Assembly: GCF_964340395.1 (NCBI RefSeq)
Contig: NC_135549.1
Location: 22,448,342-22,512,341 of the forward strand
DNA length: 64,000 bases
From: Glandiceps talaboti
Lineage: Eukaryota > Hemichordata > Enteropneusta > Spengelidae
Direction of reading: 5' to 3'
Shown: one piece after another, positions 33,846-45,600 of the stretch
How the letters are laid out: each line of letters begins with the position of its first letter
Position numbering within the stretch: the first letter of the stretch is position 1
Notes under the pieces: model-generated
Told to the model about the DNA's origin: nothing
What the model saw: only the letters and a program-made list of their open reading frames with translations
The model's database searches: none
Position numbers and translations under genes: made by a program

Positions 33846-34745
33846 GTATATTATAACCTTAACTAGCTAAACAATGTGATCACGCCATCGTTCTTCCAAC
33901 TGTCTGTAATCAGTCATTATTTGACACCGTTGATCTTATAATAACTTAATGTTGTCATCTTAGAAGAATACTATTCGCAATATGCAAACATTTGTTCTAT
34001 TAATTCATGACAACTGAGAGTTCACTGAGACCTCGCGAAACATCAAAACTTAGCGCATATTAAAAAGTTGTATTTCCATGCTTAAAAGGGTATAAAGCGT
34101 GAAGATTTCGATTGTCGTCTTAAGTACAGTACAGTGTTGTTGAGAAGAAATTATCGTTCTCCAAAAATTACGAAACTTAGTAATACTCTCGCATTATTGT
34201 TGTTATTCTTAATTATCTGTAGGTTGATAGAACCACTATAACCTATCGAAAAGCCCACAAGTGTGGCTCTAAAAAATGTTATTGTTTGATGTAATAGAGA
34301 TAACGCATGCCGGTCATGACGACCAACATAGAATATATTACATAAGGTGCCTAAAGCGCAAACGAGACAAGAGAATTCACCTTGTGTACTTAATAGGTAG
34401 ATGCAGAAAGCATCGGACATGTCCTGTCGACAGTTCACCAGTGTGGCTCTATAAGTGTCATGATGTCTCACCTTTCTTTATCAGGGTAGACTGTGTGTCG
34501 TGAAAAATCCTCAAGTAAAAAAAAAGATTGATTAAAAAAAGGAAACGATTCTAATTGACTTAAGGTAGGCTAAGCACTCGTATGAATCCTGATCAATTAG
34601 GAATCAAATATTAACTTCTACTTTGACTATAGGTCGGCAGAAAGCCATAATAGCGTCCTGGTAGTAGGGTTATTTTTAAGGTTTATTTTCTATAAAATCT
34701 ACGTAATTAAGAGACCCATTAATGCGAATAATGAATTGTGATACC
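33846..34745. other. non-coding stretch, no recognised feature
   Basis: AT-rich single-copy sequence left of unit C. Short ORFs on both strands (34151-34503) show no recognisable domain. Confidence 0.4.
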
Positions 34746-34749
34746 TCAA

Positions 34750-34805
34750 TGTGTGTGTGTGTCTGTCTGTCTGTCAGTCTGTCTGTCTGCCTGTCTGTCT
34801 GTCTA
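34750..34805. repeat. (GT)n/(CTGT)n microsatellite, left edge of unit C
   Basis: GT then CTGT repeats directly left of AAGAAACATTGTCCCATGAG, the same position as the GT tracts of units A, B and D. Confidence 0.9.
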
Positions 34806-35329
34806 TGTGTAAGAAACATTGTCCCATGAGTGAAACAACAAGGCAACTTCCTTTCTCCTTGACAAGCAATGAGTGACATGCCCTTTAAAGACCATGGTGT
34901 TTGTTAGTACTTTATTTCTAATATTACATTGATTGGTATCTGAATTCATAGTAACAGTTATTCCAAAGTGCTTACTAGGAATGATACCTTTTATTAACAT
35001 TTGTACAAATGGATATAAGGATAAATTACACGTTGATGAGGAGGTGGTATGTAATTGTTAAAGTCATTTGGTAGTCGAATCTTTATTTGTGGATACTACA
35101 TCGCATGTAATTTTCTGCACGAGTCTCGAGATGTCACAGTTTGTAATGATACTTCTTTTCGAATTATCCCCATAAAGGTTCTTTTGAAGATGCTTTACTA
35201 CTGAATTAGTGTCACAATTATCTTGATTAATGATAAATTCTTTCTTCTGTGGTAACATACAACGCGTCTATATATTGATTGGTCCTCTATTCCATGTTGC
35301 CATGCAATTTATATTTTGTCATCAATTAT

Positions 35330-36130
35330 AAATTTTCTATCTATGAGGATAGGGGTGGACTACCCTTCCCCTTTATACTTCAAGTCCGGAGATTATTATT
35401 TTCCCCATCACAGTGACTTGAGTATGTCTAACTATCAGTTATGTTCGTCGAAATATTGCGGACACGATTTGTGGTTGGCCATTGTTTCCGCTTTGGTTTT
35501 CATATCGTTGGGCTTGTACATGTCTTAAGGTACTCGTGACGTCATCATTCGAGTCGTTTTGTGTTTTAACTTCGGCGTTGCTAACTTCTATTTGTTTGAC
35601 AAATGAGGCGTTCAGGTGATCTTGCACGTTTTGTTTTCTGCTGTTATCAATGAATCTTTCCTTTCCACAACTTTGCTCTGCAACTTTTGTACAGGTTTGT
35701 TTCAAACGGTGTTTCTAGCTTTCCTCATAATATGTTAAACAACTTTGATCATAGACTTTTAATTATAGCGTGACTGCGCTTGTTGGAATATTTCTTCATG
35801 TTAGCTTTTGTCATTTCGTCCTTTTCTTTTATGGTCGATTGTGTTGTTGCCATGCCAACGTATGTTGGTAGTTCCATGTGTTCAGCTGTAGGTGGATAAT
35901 TTCTATGGCTGGTGGTAGGTCAATCATACAGTGTGGTGTAGATCTGTAGTTTCTTAGAAATGTGTACAGTTCTTTTTTCATGGTTTTCTGTGTGGATGAT
36001 CGAATGGATTTCGCTAGCGTGGGCACGGATCTGTCGTCTTCGCCATTGGATTGGAGCTAGCATGGTGTTATCTTACGGTGCTTAAATCCCATTTATTCTG
36101 CAAATTATGGGGGAGGGTTCACTTTGAGTA
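35330..36130 (-). mobile_element. Ty3/Gypsy integrase remnant, unit C (best preserved)
   Basis: Minus ORF 35829-36026 reads KELYTFLRNYRSTPH followed by a DLPPA-like turn, the conserved end of a Ty3/Gypsy integrase core. Minus ORF 35439-35705 continues with KVAEQSCGKERFIDNSR and then LNASFVKQIEV, matching the integrase C-terminal region. A gap and frameshift separate them. No LTR is recognised. Confidence 0.7.
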
Positions 36131-36442
36131 ACACAAACACAGCAAAAAATTATCCACCCAATAAACTGATAATAATCGCAGCTCCCTAACTAAAAACTTG
36201 TCAAACTACTAAACGTACATTCAGTCCTGTATTTAGATGACCATCTTCTTCCTTGATGTATAGGAAAAAGAGAATGCAGAGGACAGGGACAATAGATGTG
36301 ACATATGATAACCGACTTGGAGCTATCTTCTTGCCGGTCTGGTGATCAAATTTAAACATATCTTTAGTATATATTGATCTAGATTTCGTTCAATATCTAT
36401 ATATCATAGGAAATAATTATTTTGCACCCAATTTCACCACTC

Positions 36443-36448
36443 TTTATT
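36443..36448 (-). terminator. poly(A) signal AATAAA, TRIM C
   Basis: Canonical hexamer on the minus strand about 95 bp after the stop, at the conserved place. Confidence 0.55.
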
Positions 36449-36539
36449 AGTTCGTTCACTGCTACCAAAATGAGAATGTCAATGACTTGATGACAAACTG
36501 GTTTTGGATTTAGCCTCAGTATACATAAACTCAATGTTG

Positions 36540-39500
36540 TTAGTACTTATATTTCTTGATGCAGTTGTTAACATGGTCTGCGATGATAACATGTCCATCA
36601 TCTGTCACAGCCAATCCATGTGGTTTGTTCAGTTTATCATGTTGACTTTCAATGGATCGGATTAATTCACCATCATACGTCAGAACCAGTATTCTGTGTG
36701 GAGGTGGAGCTGTAGATGGTTTATCTACAACAATGATGTGATTATCGCTATCTACAGCTATACCACTGCAATGGTGTAACTTGTCAACATTTCCTAGGTT
36801 TGTTATCTTCCTTACCATCTCTCCAGTCTCTCTGTAGATCATTACCTGACCTGCTATGTCACTAACAAGAACGTCATCATTCTGACCAGCTGTTACAAAG
36901 TGTGGAAGCATCAGTTCACCCTCATGTTCTTCTCTACCACCAATCCTTCTGATGAATTCTCCATCCTGGTTGAATACAAAGATACACTTTGCTTTGGGAT
37001 CAGCTACTAATATATGGCCTCTTCTGTTGACAGCAACACCATATGGTCTGACAAAGTCTTTGTGGGTGAATTCTTTTATCTGATGTCCATCATCATCATG
37101 GATGCTCACAATTTTGTGTTGCAACGACAATGTTACAGTGTTACCACTCGGTGTTACTGCAACACCTGTAGTACCTGTATAAGGTGTTTTGATGTTACAT
37201 TTATGATTAGCATCCTTGTCAATGATTTGTAATCTTATGTTTGCACCATCAAGGACCAGTACATCACCGTTATGTTTATTAATTGTAATCCCAACGGGTT
37301 GGTTGAACTCTTCAGGACCAGTACCTTTCTTTCCTACTTTCCATACTGGTCTACCAGTATCGACTACATCTATCATATATGGATTGCCTTCAGCTGGGAT
37401 ACCATACAGATATATCTTCATACAATGGGGCCCTTCTTTTGTTGGTCGATACGTCACTTCATATCTACCATCTTCTTTGTCAGTCATCTTCACATCTATG
37501 TATTGTCCTGTTGGATCACTGACAGTGACTTTCACTTGCATTCCTGGAATACTCAGTGGATTGCCTGTTTGATCCAGTGGTGTCACGATTGTTGTACAGT
37601 CTGCATCCTTTCCAGTATTATATGTTGAGACTCTGCATGTGCATTTACCATCTAGAACATGGAAAATGTCTACATTATATGGATTTCCTTCTGCTTCGCT
37701 GTTGTAAATATGGACAGTTATATGATGTCTTCCTTCTGTTTTCGGTTTGAATGTCACAATAATTCTCCCATCAAGTTGATCATTTACTTCAAGGTTAACA
37801 TCTTCCTGATCTGAATCACGAATTCGAACTTTGATAGGTAAACCAGAAATACCCAATGGAGTACCATTCTTGTTTAGTGGAGTGATGGTGGTTGTACATT
37901 CCTTGTTGATTCCTCCATTATGTGTTGACACTTTACACCTTACTTTGCCCTCAGCATTCAATAGCGTGTTTGCGTCTATAACATCAATACTAAATGGGCT
38001 TCCACTTGCTCCAATTTCAAAAATGTGTACCGTCATCGTATGGTGACCGGGTTTAACTGGCCTATAGCTAGCCAAGTAACTACAATCACGGATTTCCTCG
38101 ACTTTTACATCAATAGGCATGCCATCAGCATCTCGAACTATAACATCTACTGGAATTCCTGGTACAGCATTTCCTTTCTTGTCAAGTGGAAAAATTGTTG
38201 TTTTGTACTCAGCATTCAATCCAGCGTTGTAGGTGGAAAATCTACACATCATTTTCCCTTCATCGTTTTTCAGTCTTTCTTTGTCAATCACATCTATTAT
38301 GAAAGGAGTTCCTGCAGCTTCAATCTCAAATATATGGATATTCATCTTATGCTGGCCTTCCTGTATTGATGTATAGCTTGCTGTGTATGTACCATCACTA
38401 TTGTCAGTAACATTGCAGTCTATATGTTCACTGTTTGGATTTTGGACGGACACAGAGACTGGTATTCCAGCCAATCCTAGTGGGTTCTCCATCTTATCTA
38501 GAGGAGTGATGGTAGATTTATATTCTGCCCCTTTGCCAGCATTGTATGTTGACACTCTACACATAGTTTTACCATTCTCATTAACAAGTTGTCCAAAGTC
38601 AATGACATATATAATGTATGGGTTTTGTTCCATTGGAATACCATATATATAAACCACCATGCGATGTTTGCCAGCCTTAGTTGGAAGATAGGTAACCTTG
38701 TATGTTCCATCCAAAACATCTTGTAGGTGATATGATACAAGTTGTCCACCCGAGTCATGAATAATGACATCAATCATCATTCCATGTACACCAAGTGGTT
38801 TTCTATCCTTATTCAATGGACTAATGGTACATGTGTACTTTGTACCTAGTCCAGCATTGTGTGTCGTCACTTGGCATGATACCTGGCCATTATCATTCGC
38901 TTGGCCGAATATATCTTCCACTTCAATGTAGTATGGGTTTTCTGGCAACTGGCTATCATAGATAAACACGGTCATTTCATGTCTGCCTTTAGTGATAGGT
39001 CTGTAGGTTACTTCATAGCTACCATCACCTCTGTCTTGGATCTTTGTGTTTATCTCGTTATCATCTGAATCTTTGATTGACACTTGAAGGGGTAGAACTG
39101 ACACACCAAGTGGACTTCCATCCATATCTGTAGGTGTGATGATTGACTTGCATACAGCATCCTTTGTTGCAGTGAATGACTCAGTTATACACGTCAACCT
39201 CTTGGCGGGGCCAACAAATACTGAATTCTTTGTTGATATATCTGGTAGTGTGGAAGGATGAAAGAAGTGTGGATACTCTGCAGTCAAAGCTTTGTGTTCT
39301 TTGAAGTCCTGTGAGGAAATGTTATCAAGTTGTCTGCAGATGTACGCCTTGGTAGTCAGCAAATCAAAATCACCACTATGTTGTACAATATTTTCACTAA
39401 ATCTGCAAGCTCCATCTGTTGCTGCTAGGTGTCTCAGGATATCTTCTTTCTCCACAAGTAAAGATGCCTTCAGAACATCTTCCGTGTCTTGCATTGTTGA

Positions 39501-40340
39501 CAACATTTCCTTCTCACGCTTTTGAAGTACTTTAATCCAATTTCGAAAGAATGATTTGACTCTGGCCTCTTGTTCTTGACTGTGCTGCGCAACATTGGTG
39601 TTTTCTTGCTCGTTTTCGATGAGTATTTCTCGAAGATTTCCGCGCTTCTGTGCTGCAATGTTTATCTTTCCCTTGATAATATCTTTGTATTTCTCCCTGG
39701 CCTTTCCTATTTCCATCACCATATGTCCTTCACTTCTTGGATGGGTTACAAAAGCACACTGTAGACACAGTGGTACTTGGCATTCATCGCTGTCACAGTA
39801 CAAAGTAATTTCATGGTTTTCATGGTTTCTCTTACTACAGTACTGTTTAGGACGGATGAATGATTCTATAGTTTCCCATGGATATGACTTTAGATCGGAA
39901 AGCGTCAATATGTCATGTGCACCAAGAGCAAGTGTATGTCTGTGTGCATCATGGCAGAATTGACACAAAAATGCAACACAATCTAAACAAAATGACACTG
40001 CTATGTCACCCTTTTCACCATGACAACTCTGACACGAGATATCTTGGCCCTTTTGCAGGTTTTGCTGCTTCTCATAGTATTCTTTCTGATTCAAAATGGT
40101 GGCACTGGTATGGAAACCTATGACACCTTTCTGTGGTGTTGTCGTACACTGTGAACATATTTGACACTTGATTACTTCGTCCTTACCAATCTGTTTAGTC
40201 AAACATGGTTGACAGAACACGTGGAGACAAGAAAGATATTTTGGTATCCGGGTACTTTTATCATACTGGTTGCTACAGAGCCTACAGGTCAACACACTGG
40301 GATCGAAAGAAAACTTCTTTGAGGAGTCAGCTGTTGCCAT
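36540..40340 (-). CDS. TRIM-family protein C: RING, two B-boxes, coiled coil, six filamin repeats, NHL propeller
   Basis: Putative E3 ubiquitin ligase of 1266 residues in one coding exon. The RING C3HC4 ligands and both B-box sets match copy A in spacing. The coiled coil differs more (for example NEQENTNVAQHSQEQ), and so does filamin repeat 2 (GQLVSYHLQDV). Propeller blade 1 is distinctive: VGITINKHNGDVLVLDG, where A and D have VTVAENGDVLVADA or similar. The last blades keep HGLAVTDDGHVIIADH. It lies between spacers II and III with its own exon 1, intron and poly(A) signal. Its intron and exon 1 resemble copy B rather than A and D. No lesions were seen, so it is probably functional. Confidence 0.93.
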   Translation of the reverse strand: MATADSSKKFSFDPSVLTCRLCSNQYDKSTRIPKYLSCLHVFCQPCLTKQIGKDEVIKCQICSQCTTTPQKGVIGFHTSATILNQKEYYEKQQNLQKGQDISCQSCHGEKGDIAVSFCLDCVAFLCQFCHDAHRHTLALGAHDILTLSDLKSYPWETIESFIRPKQYCSKRNHENHEITLYCDSDECQVPLCLQCAFVTHPRSEGHMVMEIGKAREKYKDIIKGKINIAAQKRGNLREILIENEQENTNVAQHSQEQEARVKSFFRNWIKVLQKREKEMLSTMQDTEDVLKASLLVEKEDILRHLAATDGACRFSENIVQHSGDFDLLTTKAYICRQLDNISSQDFKEHKALTAEYPHFFHPSTLPDISTKNSVFVGPAKRLTCITESFTATKDAVCKSIITPTDMDGSPLGVSVLPLQVSIKDSDDNEINTKIQDRGDGSYEVTYRPITKGRHEMTVFIYDSQLPENPYYIEVEDIFGQANDNGQVSCQVTTHNAGLGTKYTCTISPLNKDRKPLGVHGMMIDVIIHDSGGQLVSYHLQDVLDGTYKVTYLPTKAGKHRMVVYIYGIPMEQNPYIIYVIDFGQLVNENGKTMCRVSTYNAGKGAEYKSTITPLDKMENPLGLAGIPVSVSVQNPNSEHIDCNVTDNSDGTYTASYTSIQEGQHKMNIHIFEIEAAGTPFIIDVIDKERLKNDEGKMMCRFSTYNAGLNAEYKTTIFPLDKKGNAVPGIPVDVIVRDADGMPIDVKVEEIRDCSYLASYRPVKPGHHTMTVHIFEIGASGSPFSIDVIDANTLLNAEGKVRCKVSTHNGGINKECTTTITPLNKNGTPLGISGLPIKVRIRDSDQEDVNLEVNDQLDGRIIVTFKPKTEGRHHITVHIYNSEAEGNPYNVDIFHVLDGKCTCRVSTYNTGKDADCTTIVTPLDQTGNPLSIPGMQVKVTVSDPTGQYIDVKMTDKEDGRYEVTYRPTKEGPHCMKIYLYGIPAEGNPYMIDVVDTGRPVWKVGKKGTGPEEFNQPVGITINKHNGDVLVLDGANIRLQIIDKDANHKCNIKTPYTGTTGVAVTPSGNTVTLSLQHKIVSIHDDDGHQIKEFTHKDFVRPYGVAVNRRGHILVADPKAKCIFVFNQDGEFIRRIGGREEHEGELMLPHFVTAGQNDDVLVSDIAGQVMIYRETGEMVRKITNLGNVDKLHHCSGIAVDSDNHIIVVDKPSTAPPPHRILVLTYDGELIRSIESQHDKLNKPHGLAVTDDGHVIIADHVNNCIKKYKY

Positions 40341-40684
40341 GTTTGACTTGGATATTCACTGAAACAAAATAACGGAATGTTTAATCATGCAGGTACACCT
40401 GGTTTGAATAAACACATTACAGTTATCTGTACTGTACTGATTTGAACCGTTTACGTAAAGGTTAAAATCTGAAATTGTTGCTCCTTTTAAATCTAACTAG
40501 GATTCTAAAACTGTGCTGGTTTCTTGGTTTAGAACAAGAACTTCTTCAAACAAACTCAAGAAACCCGAAAGTTGTGGTCTACATTCGAAAGGAGAACTAT
40601 TGTAAAATATAGTTTCGTTTCCGCTTCCATTGAACGGTTATAAGTGTATAAAGTTACCACGAAATATTTTCTTTTAGAAATGTA

Positions 40685-40815
40685 GGGTGTATGTATGTAT
40701 GTATGTATGTATGTATGTATGTATGCATGTATGCATGCATACTATGCATGTATACTATGTATGTATGTATGTATGTATGTATGTATGTTTTATGTATGTA
40801 TGTATGTATGTATCT
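40685..40815. repeat. (ATGT)n microsatellite, TRIM C intron
   Basis: Two ATGT blocks separated by ATGC-rich interruptions. Confidence 0.93.
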
Positions 40816-40940
40816 ATGCCAGTCTCATGGTTAGGTCGTAAACCACAGCCTCTTTTACATCACCATCTAAGATGCACTGTGAAGAGACATGTTTCATAGT
40901 GTCACAGAAGAAATATCAGCTTTGGTTTGCGAGAAATACC

Positions 40941-40955
40941 TGTCTGTATGTCTGG

Positions 40956-41011
<56 letters not shown>

Positions 41012-41053
41012 ATGCCTGTCTGTCTGTCTGTTTGTGTTCTCTGTGCACATGGT

Positions 41054-41118
<65 letters not shown>
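40941..41118. repeat. (CTGT)n and (GT)n microsatellites, TRIM C intron
   Basis: CTGT repeats to about 41035, then an uninterrupted GT tract of about 31 repeats from 41056 to 41118. Several long ORFs across it on both strands are artefacts. Confidence 0.95.
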
Positions 41119-41119
<1 letters not shown>

Positions 41120-41136
41120 GTATAGTGTGAGCTTAC

Positions 41137-41410
41137 CCAATGCAGAAGCCGGCTGCTTCTGTACAGATCATTTACCCTCAAATGGTTCGGGACTTAATGA
41201 TTAGATACACATCAATTTCCCTGTTTCAAGGTTGTTGGATAACTCGCTATTAGTGCAAATCGGTTCAGCAAAGTACCACTGCTGGCAAACCAATTATTCT
41301 ATGAGATGAAGAAATAAATGAATACATTAACCTTAATACATAGCACTCCGATAGATATTGTATACCAAGTTGATGGGATTACATCTTGACTTGAGGATTA
41401 TCTATTAATG
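41137..41410 (-). promoter_or_regulatory. exon 1 and promoter-proximal region of TRIM C
   Basis: Conserved with 8911-9110 (A) and 25692-25960 (B). It ends at the donor on its lower side and at the spacer III boundary on its upper side. The minus strand carries CCAAT-like motifs. The transcription start is not determined. Confidence 0.45.
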
Positions 41411-41777
41411 ATACGTTTAAGTAAACTACATGACTATATCAACTTTACATCTCTTGAAATTGTATACATAAATTAGGCTGATTATAATAACCATCACCAC
41501 CTTGTTATCAGTGGTAATTTATCGTTTTATTTATTCACAGACCATCCAACAAACATAGCCCAATAACAAGTTATTACCTTAAAGGTAAAAGAATATACAA
41601 TGTAATGAAAATACTAAATACCAGATTTAAACAGAATGCCTCCCGTAAGGGAATCACTAATTATGCAAATAACTCATTAAACTAAAAAAACTATGGTAAC
41701 AGGCTTTGTTTTTTGGACAAGCGTGCTTTCTTAGGTTAATGTATGTAAGAGTGTATGATACTACTTAATGCAGTCTT

Positions 41778-42400
41778 ACGATATAGCCTAATTACCGAAA
41801 ATCATTAATTATGCAAATTATTCATTAACACTGTAAGGTACATCAACTAACTTTATAGGACATACACAATTTGTTATGGTTAATGTATGTACTGAATTGT
41901 ACTGAAATTGAAGCATGCAGTCGTAAGATATAGCCTAATTACCAAGAATAATTAATTATGCAAATTATTCATTAACACTGAAAGGTACACCAACAAACTT
42001 TACAGGACATGTGCGATTGTTATGGTTAACGTGTGTACTGAATTATATTGGAATTGAAGTATGTATTCTTAAGATATAGCCTAATTACCGAAAATCATGA
42101 ATTATGCAAATTATTCATTAACACTGTATGGTGCATCAACAAACTTGATAGGATATATGTGTTTTCTTATGGTTAATGTATGTACTAAATTATGTTGAAT
42201 TTGAAGTATGTATTCTTAAGATATAGCCTAATTACCAAAACTAATTAATTATGCAAATTATTAATTAACGCTCTAAGATACATCAACGAATTTTATAGGA
42301 CAAATGTATGTTGTTATGTTTAACTAATATCCTAAATTATATTGAAATTGAAGTATACAGTCTTAAGATATTGCGTAATTACTTGATTTCATTAATATGC
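41778..42400 (+). repeat. tandem units of about 147 bp
   Basis: The motif AAGATATAGCCTAATTACC recurs at 41778, 41925, 42071, 42218 and 42364, intervals of 146-148 bp. Each unit also has TTAATTATGCAAATTATT. Diverged single units occur in the related blocks of spacers I and IV. Confidence 0.85.
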
Positions 42401-42533
42401 AAATTTCTCTAATTAAACATTAACAGATCTGGCTCAAAACCTACTCAGGTCTAGCTATAACCCTAAAGATTATATATCCCAAATTTCATTACAATTGAGC
42501 CAGCCGATTTTTAGAAAATGATGACACAGCCAC

Positions 42534-42563
42534 ACAGACAGACAGACAGACAGACAGACAGGC

Positions 42564-42620
<57 letters not shown>
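42534..42620. repeat. (CAGA)n microsatellite
   Basis: About 21 CAGA repeats inside the Helitron-like element, just before its terminal hairpin. Confidence 0.95.
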
Positions 42621-45600
42621 TTCCCCTTTAAATACCTCCCGTACCCTTACGGGAGGTAAAAATAAACTACTAAGAAAATACAGAAATGAGAAATAACACT
42701 AAAAGTTACAAAGTCAAACAAAATTACACACAAACCCCACATAAGTAGTTCAATCAACTGAATTTTAAAATTAGTGAAAGACAAAAAAGGTAGATGTCAC
42801 AAAGGTATAGTATTTAAAAGTGCCATAGACTGTGATAAAATAGAAAGAAAAAACTGCTTAGTCAATACAGTGGCTAGGGAATCCAAAAACGACTTTCGAT
42901 TTGGAACATTTGAGTTGAACAAAGGAATTAAATTTGACAATCATGTCCGTAGAAAATGCTAAACATTCACACACGCAAATCCAAAAATTGACTTAATAAA
43001 TGTGTGGGTGTTATCCACACGTAACAAAGAGAGGGAGAGGAAATTTACGTAGAATTAATTAAATACAAGTCTGACTCACATACTGGCCACACTTTTTTTC
43101 TGGACACGTTTAGTACCTTGTTTGTGTTATTGTTCAACTTGCTGTAGGTTGATTATATACAACCTTGATAAATCGTGAAATTAAAGTCCAAATTGAGTTA
43201 GACTAAAGATCGATCACCTACAAAACGATTTATTTGGCCATATCTATATCTATTTCCATTTACCCTCGAACTGTAACACATAATAAAACTGTAAACATAT
43301 TTTATGAGGTCAGCAGGTACAAAGGTAGTGATAGTTGCTAAGGACTCATACACGGGATTTATGATAATATGCATTCATTATATCATTACATTCATCAATT
43401 GTTTTTGTTTAACTAGTGAATACGATCGATCTTGCGGTCCCTATTAATAAGTGCCACGTTTGCCACTGTCTGGTTTTGTAAATCACTTTATTGCACAAAA
43501 ACTCTTAGGGAAAAATTCTCGAAACCTAGTTATATGTTTACACGTACTAGGACATTCTTTCTACTTTTGAACTGTGCAACTAAACAACAGTAAACATCGT
43601 TATTGGGGCGGCATATGCAAAAACAACCCAAGTGGATATAACACATCATGGTAATTTGGTATTCAGGTTTACATGGGATTATTTATGTACATCGATTTGA
43701 GCTGAGGCGTAGTAAAAACTGCACTGAGCAAACATGAAGACTTATTTACGAGCCAGTGCGACATTCCAGGACTCTAAGTACATACAGAAGCCACGTAACA
43801 CACATCGAGAAGCTTTCAAGTGGTAGGTTTAAATTATATTTTGTATCCTGACGTTATGTAAATGTCCCATGAGACTTCTACCAGTTGCTGGACATGATTC
43901 TACATGGTTTGTAATAATTGTAATTGCATTGGAAAATATATGCTTCAAAATATGAAGTTTGAAGGAAAATAACTACAAAAACCCACAATGTTATAGACTG
44001 TAATATTTAAACAAATAAGGAAATGGCTGAGGATAAAATATTTGGTCAAAATATTTTCACAGCACCCTTCACCCTCTCAAAACGTTACATGCCCCCCCCC
44101 CCGAAATAAACCCAAATATTTCCGTAGCCCCCTCCCTCAGCCTACACAGGGAGTGTCATATGTGCAATTATACAAATTACCCTTCACCTTCCCGCATTCT
44201 GGAGATGTATAATTGAATGGTATTCTACATTAAAATATATTTTTTTCGAGATACTTAGCCAGCACTGCTATACCCTTCAGTCTTGATGTGGAGGGGGAGC
44301 AGCATCACCAGCATTGCTAGTCGCGAGGAGTGGAAGGATGCGTCTAATTACTTGTGGGAGGCCATTTTGCTACATAAAATTAAAGTATAGTATAAAGGAG
44401 TATAGTTTTCATTTAACCTATAAAAGACACACATTCGGTGTAATAACACCCTTTACTAAATTTAGTATAATGAATGACACCCTCTACTCTCACAAAAAAT
44501 GGAGTGACAGCCGCCATTCTAAGATATAAGTGCAATGACAGCAGATCCTATGTTTTGAAAAAATATTTACTCGATGGAAAGGGTGGAATGACACTACTTA
44601 CTACATTCTGTATGTTGAATATGGCACCCTCTACACTTCAGGGGGGGAAATCGGGTCCCGGCTGTTGCATAAAATATTATATTGATGTGGTCTGTAGGAC
44701 CGGTGGCAGCGATGGGATGCATGTCAAAATCACAACATAATGCAAAGGTAGACAATACAATGCGTCAATTTGAAGGTAAAATGTGACCTTCTCGTAATTC
44801 CTTTCCCTACAATATGGATCTCTCCCGAGTACCAACTTGTAAAACTTGAAGAAAAAACCCATACCCCTGGATTTCCCCTTGTAACTACATGCTGAATACT
44901 CTCTTATAAGAAGGCTCGTGTGCTTTTACAGTGATAGCATCTTGAGATATGACAAGTTTAATCAGCAAGACATTTGTGTGAAATTTAAAGATACTTTTCT
45001 TCTCTAGACAATAAAGGAAGAAAGGCAATACATGTACATGATTGTCACACACTATCATCATTGAGGCTTTAAATACAGTTATACGAAGCTTAGGAAACAA
45101 TACAGGTAAATATGTAAATTGCTTCCTTATAGATTTTTCAACGTTTCCTCATGCATTTGTATTGTTAAAACTTCTGAAGCTGTAGTCGCTATGGAAGTTG
45201 TGTACATGTTTGCTATTTCAGTTTTCATTCGGTTTATGTGCACCTACGTTCAACCCACACATCTGTTAAAATCAGTGAAAGTCCATTAGGGAATTTGACA
45301 CTTCTTAAATATATACTTACTATCACAAATTCCTTGCACCGTGATTACCACTTCCAAAAAAATACGTTGATGTACACAATTCCTGTGTGATCTGTATTGT
45401 TCACACTTAAACTGTGGCTCTAAATACTTATATACCTTATTGAAAATCACATGACTTTCACAAATACATTCCTTATCATACCTTGCGACAAACAAAACTA
45501 TAAAATAGTTACAAAATGTCAAAGGTGAAACGGTACTTTGGAAACCATAGAATGTGTGTAACCTTCTTGTCCCATTGTGCTATCAGCACTCTGCTGAACC

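Larger units (their letters stand above)
40369..41136 (-). other. 5'-UTR intron of TRIM C
   Basis: The donor GTAAGC (41131-41136) and the acceptor TTTGTTTCAG|TGAATATCC (exon from 40368) are intact. The intron is 768 bp. It holds the ATGT, CTGT and GT tracts; the GT tract, read as CA repeats on the transcribed strand, starts about 17 nt after the donor. Exon 1 would begin at 41137. Confidence 0.7.
41621..42660 (+). mobile_element. complete Helitron-like (HINE/pearl-type) non-autonomous element
   Basis: The interval is absent from the allied place in spacer II (about 28190), which is an empty site. Near the left end is CCTCCCGTAAGGG (41639-41651), whose inverse, CCCTTACGGGAGG, lies at 42644-42656. 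The right end is a hairpin: ACCTCCCGTA, a 4-bp loop, TACGGGAGGT (42634-42657). Five tandem units of about 147 bp fill 41778-42400, followed by a (CAGA)n tract. Subterminal inverted repeats, a 3' hairpin, core repeats and a microsatellite match pearl/HINE-type elements. No coding capacity; the class is inferred. Confidence 0.7.

Noticed and set aside
40872-41204. Cysteine/valine- or threonine/histidine-rich ORFs over CTGT and GT tracts (also at 25288-25580, 47026-47382, 56416-56745, 63620-63802)
   Set aside because: Simple-sequence translation with no non-repeat coding content.
42534-42620. CAGA repeat array as a possible CRISPR-like or centromeric feature
   Set aside because: Tetranucleotide microsatellite within a Helitron-like element; no spacer structure and no satellite domain.
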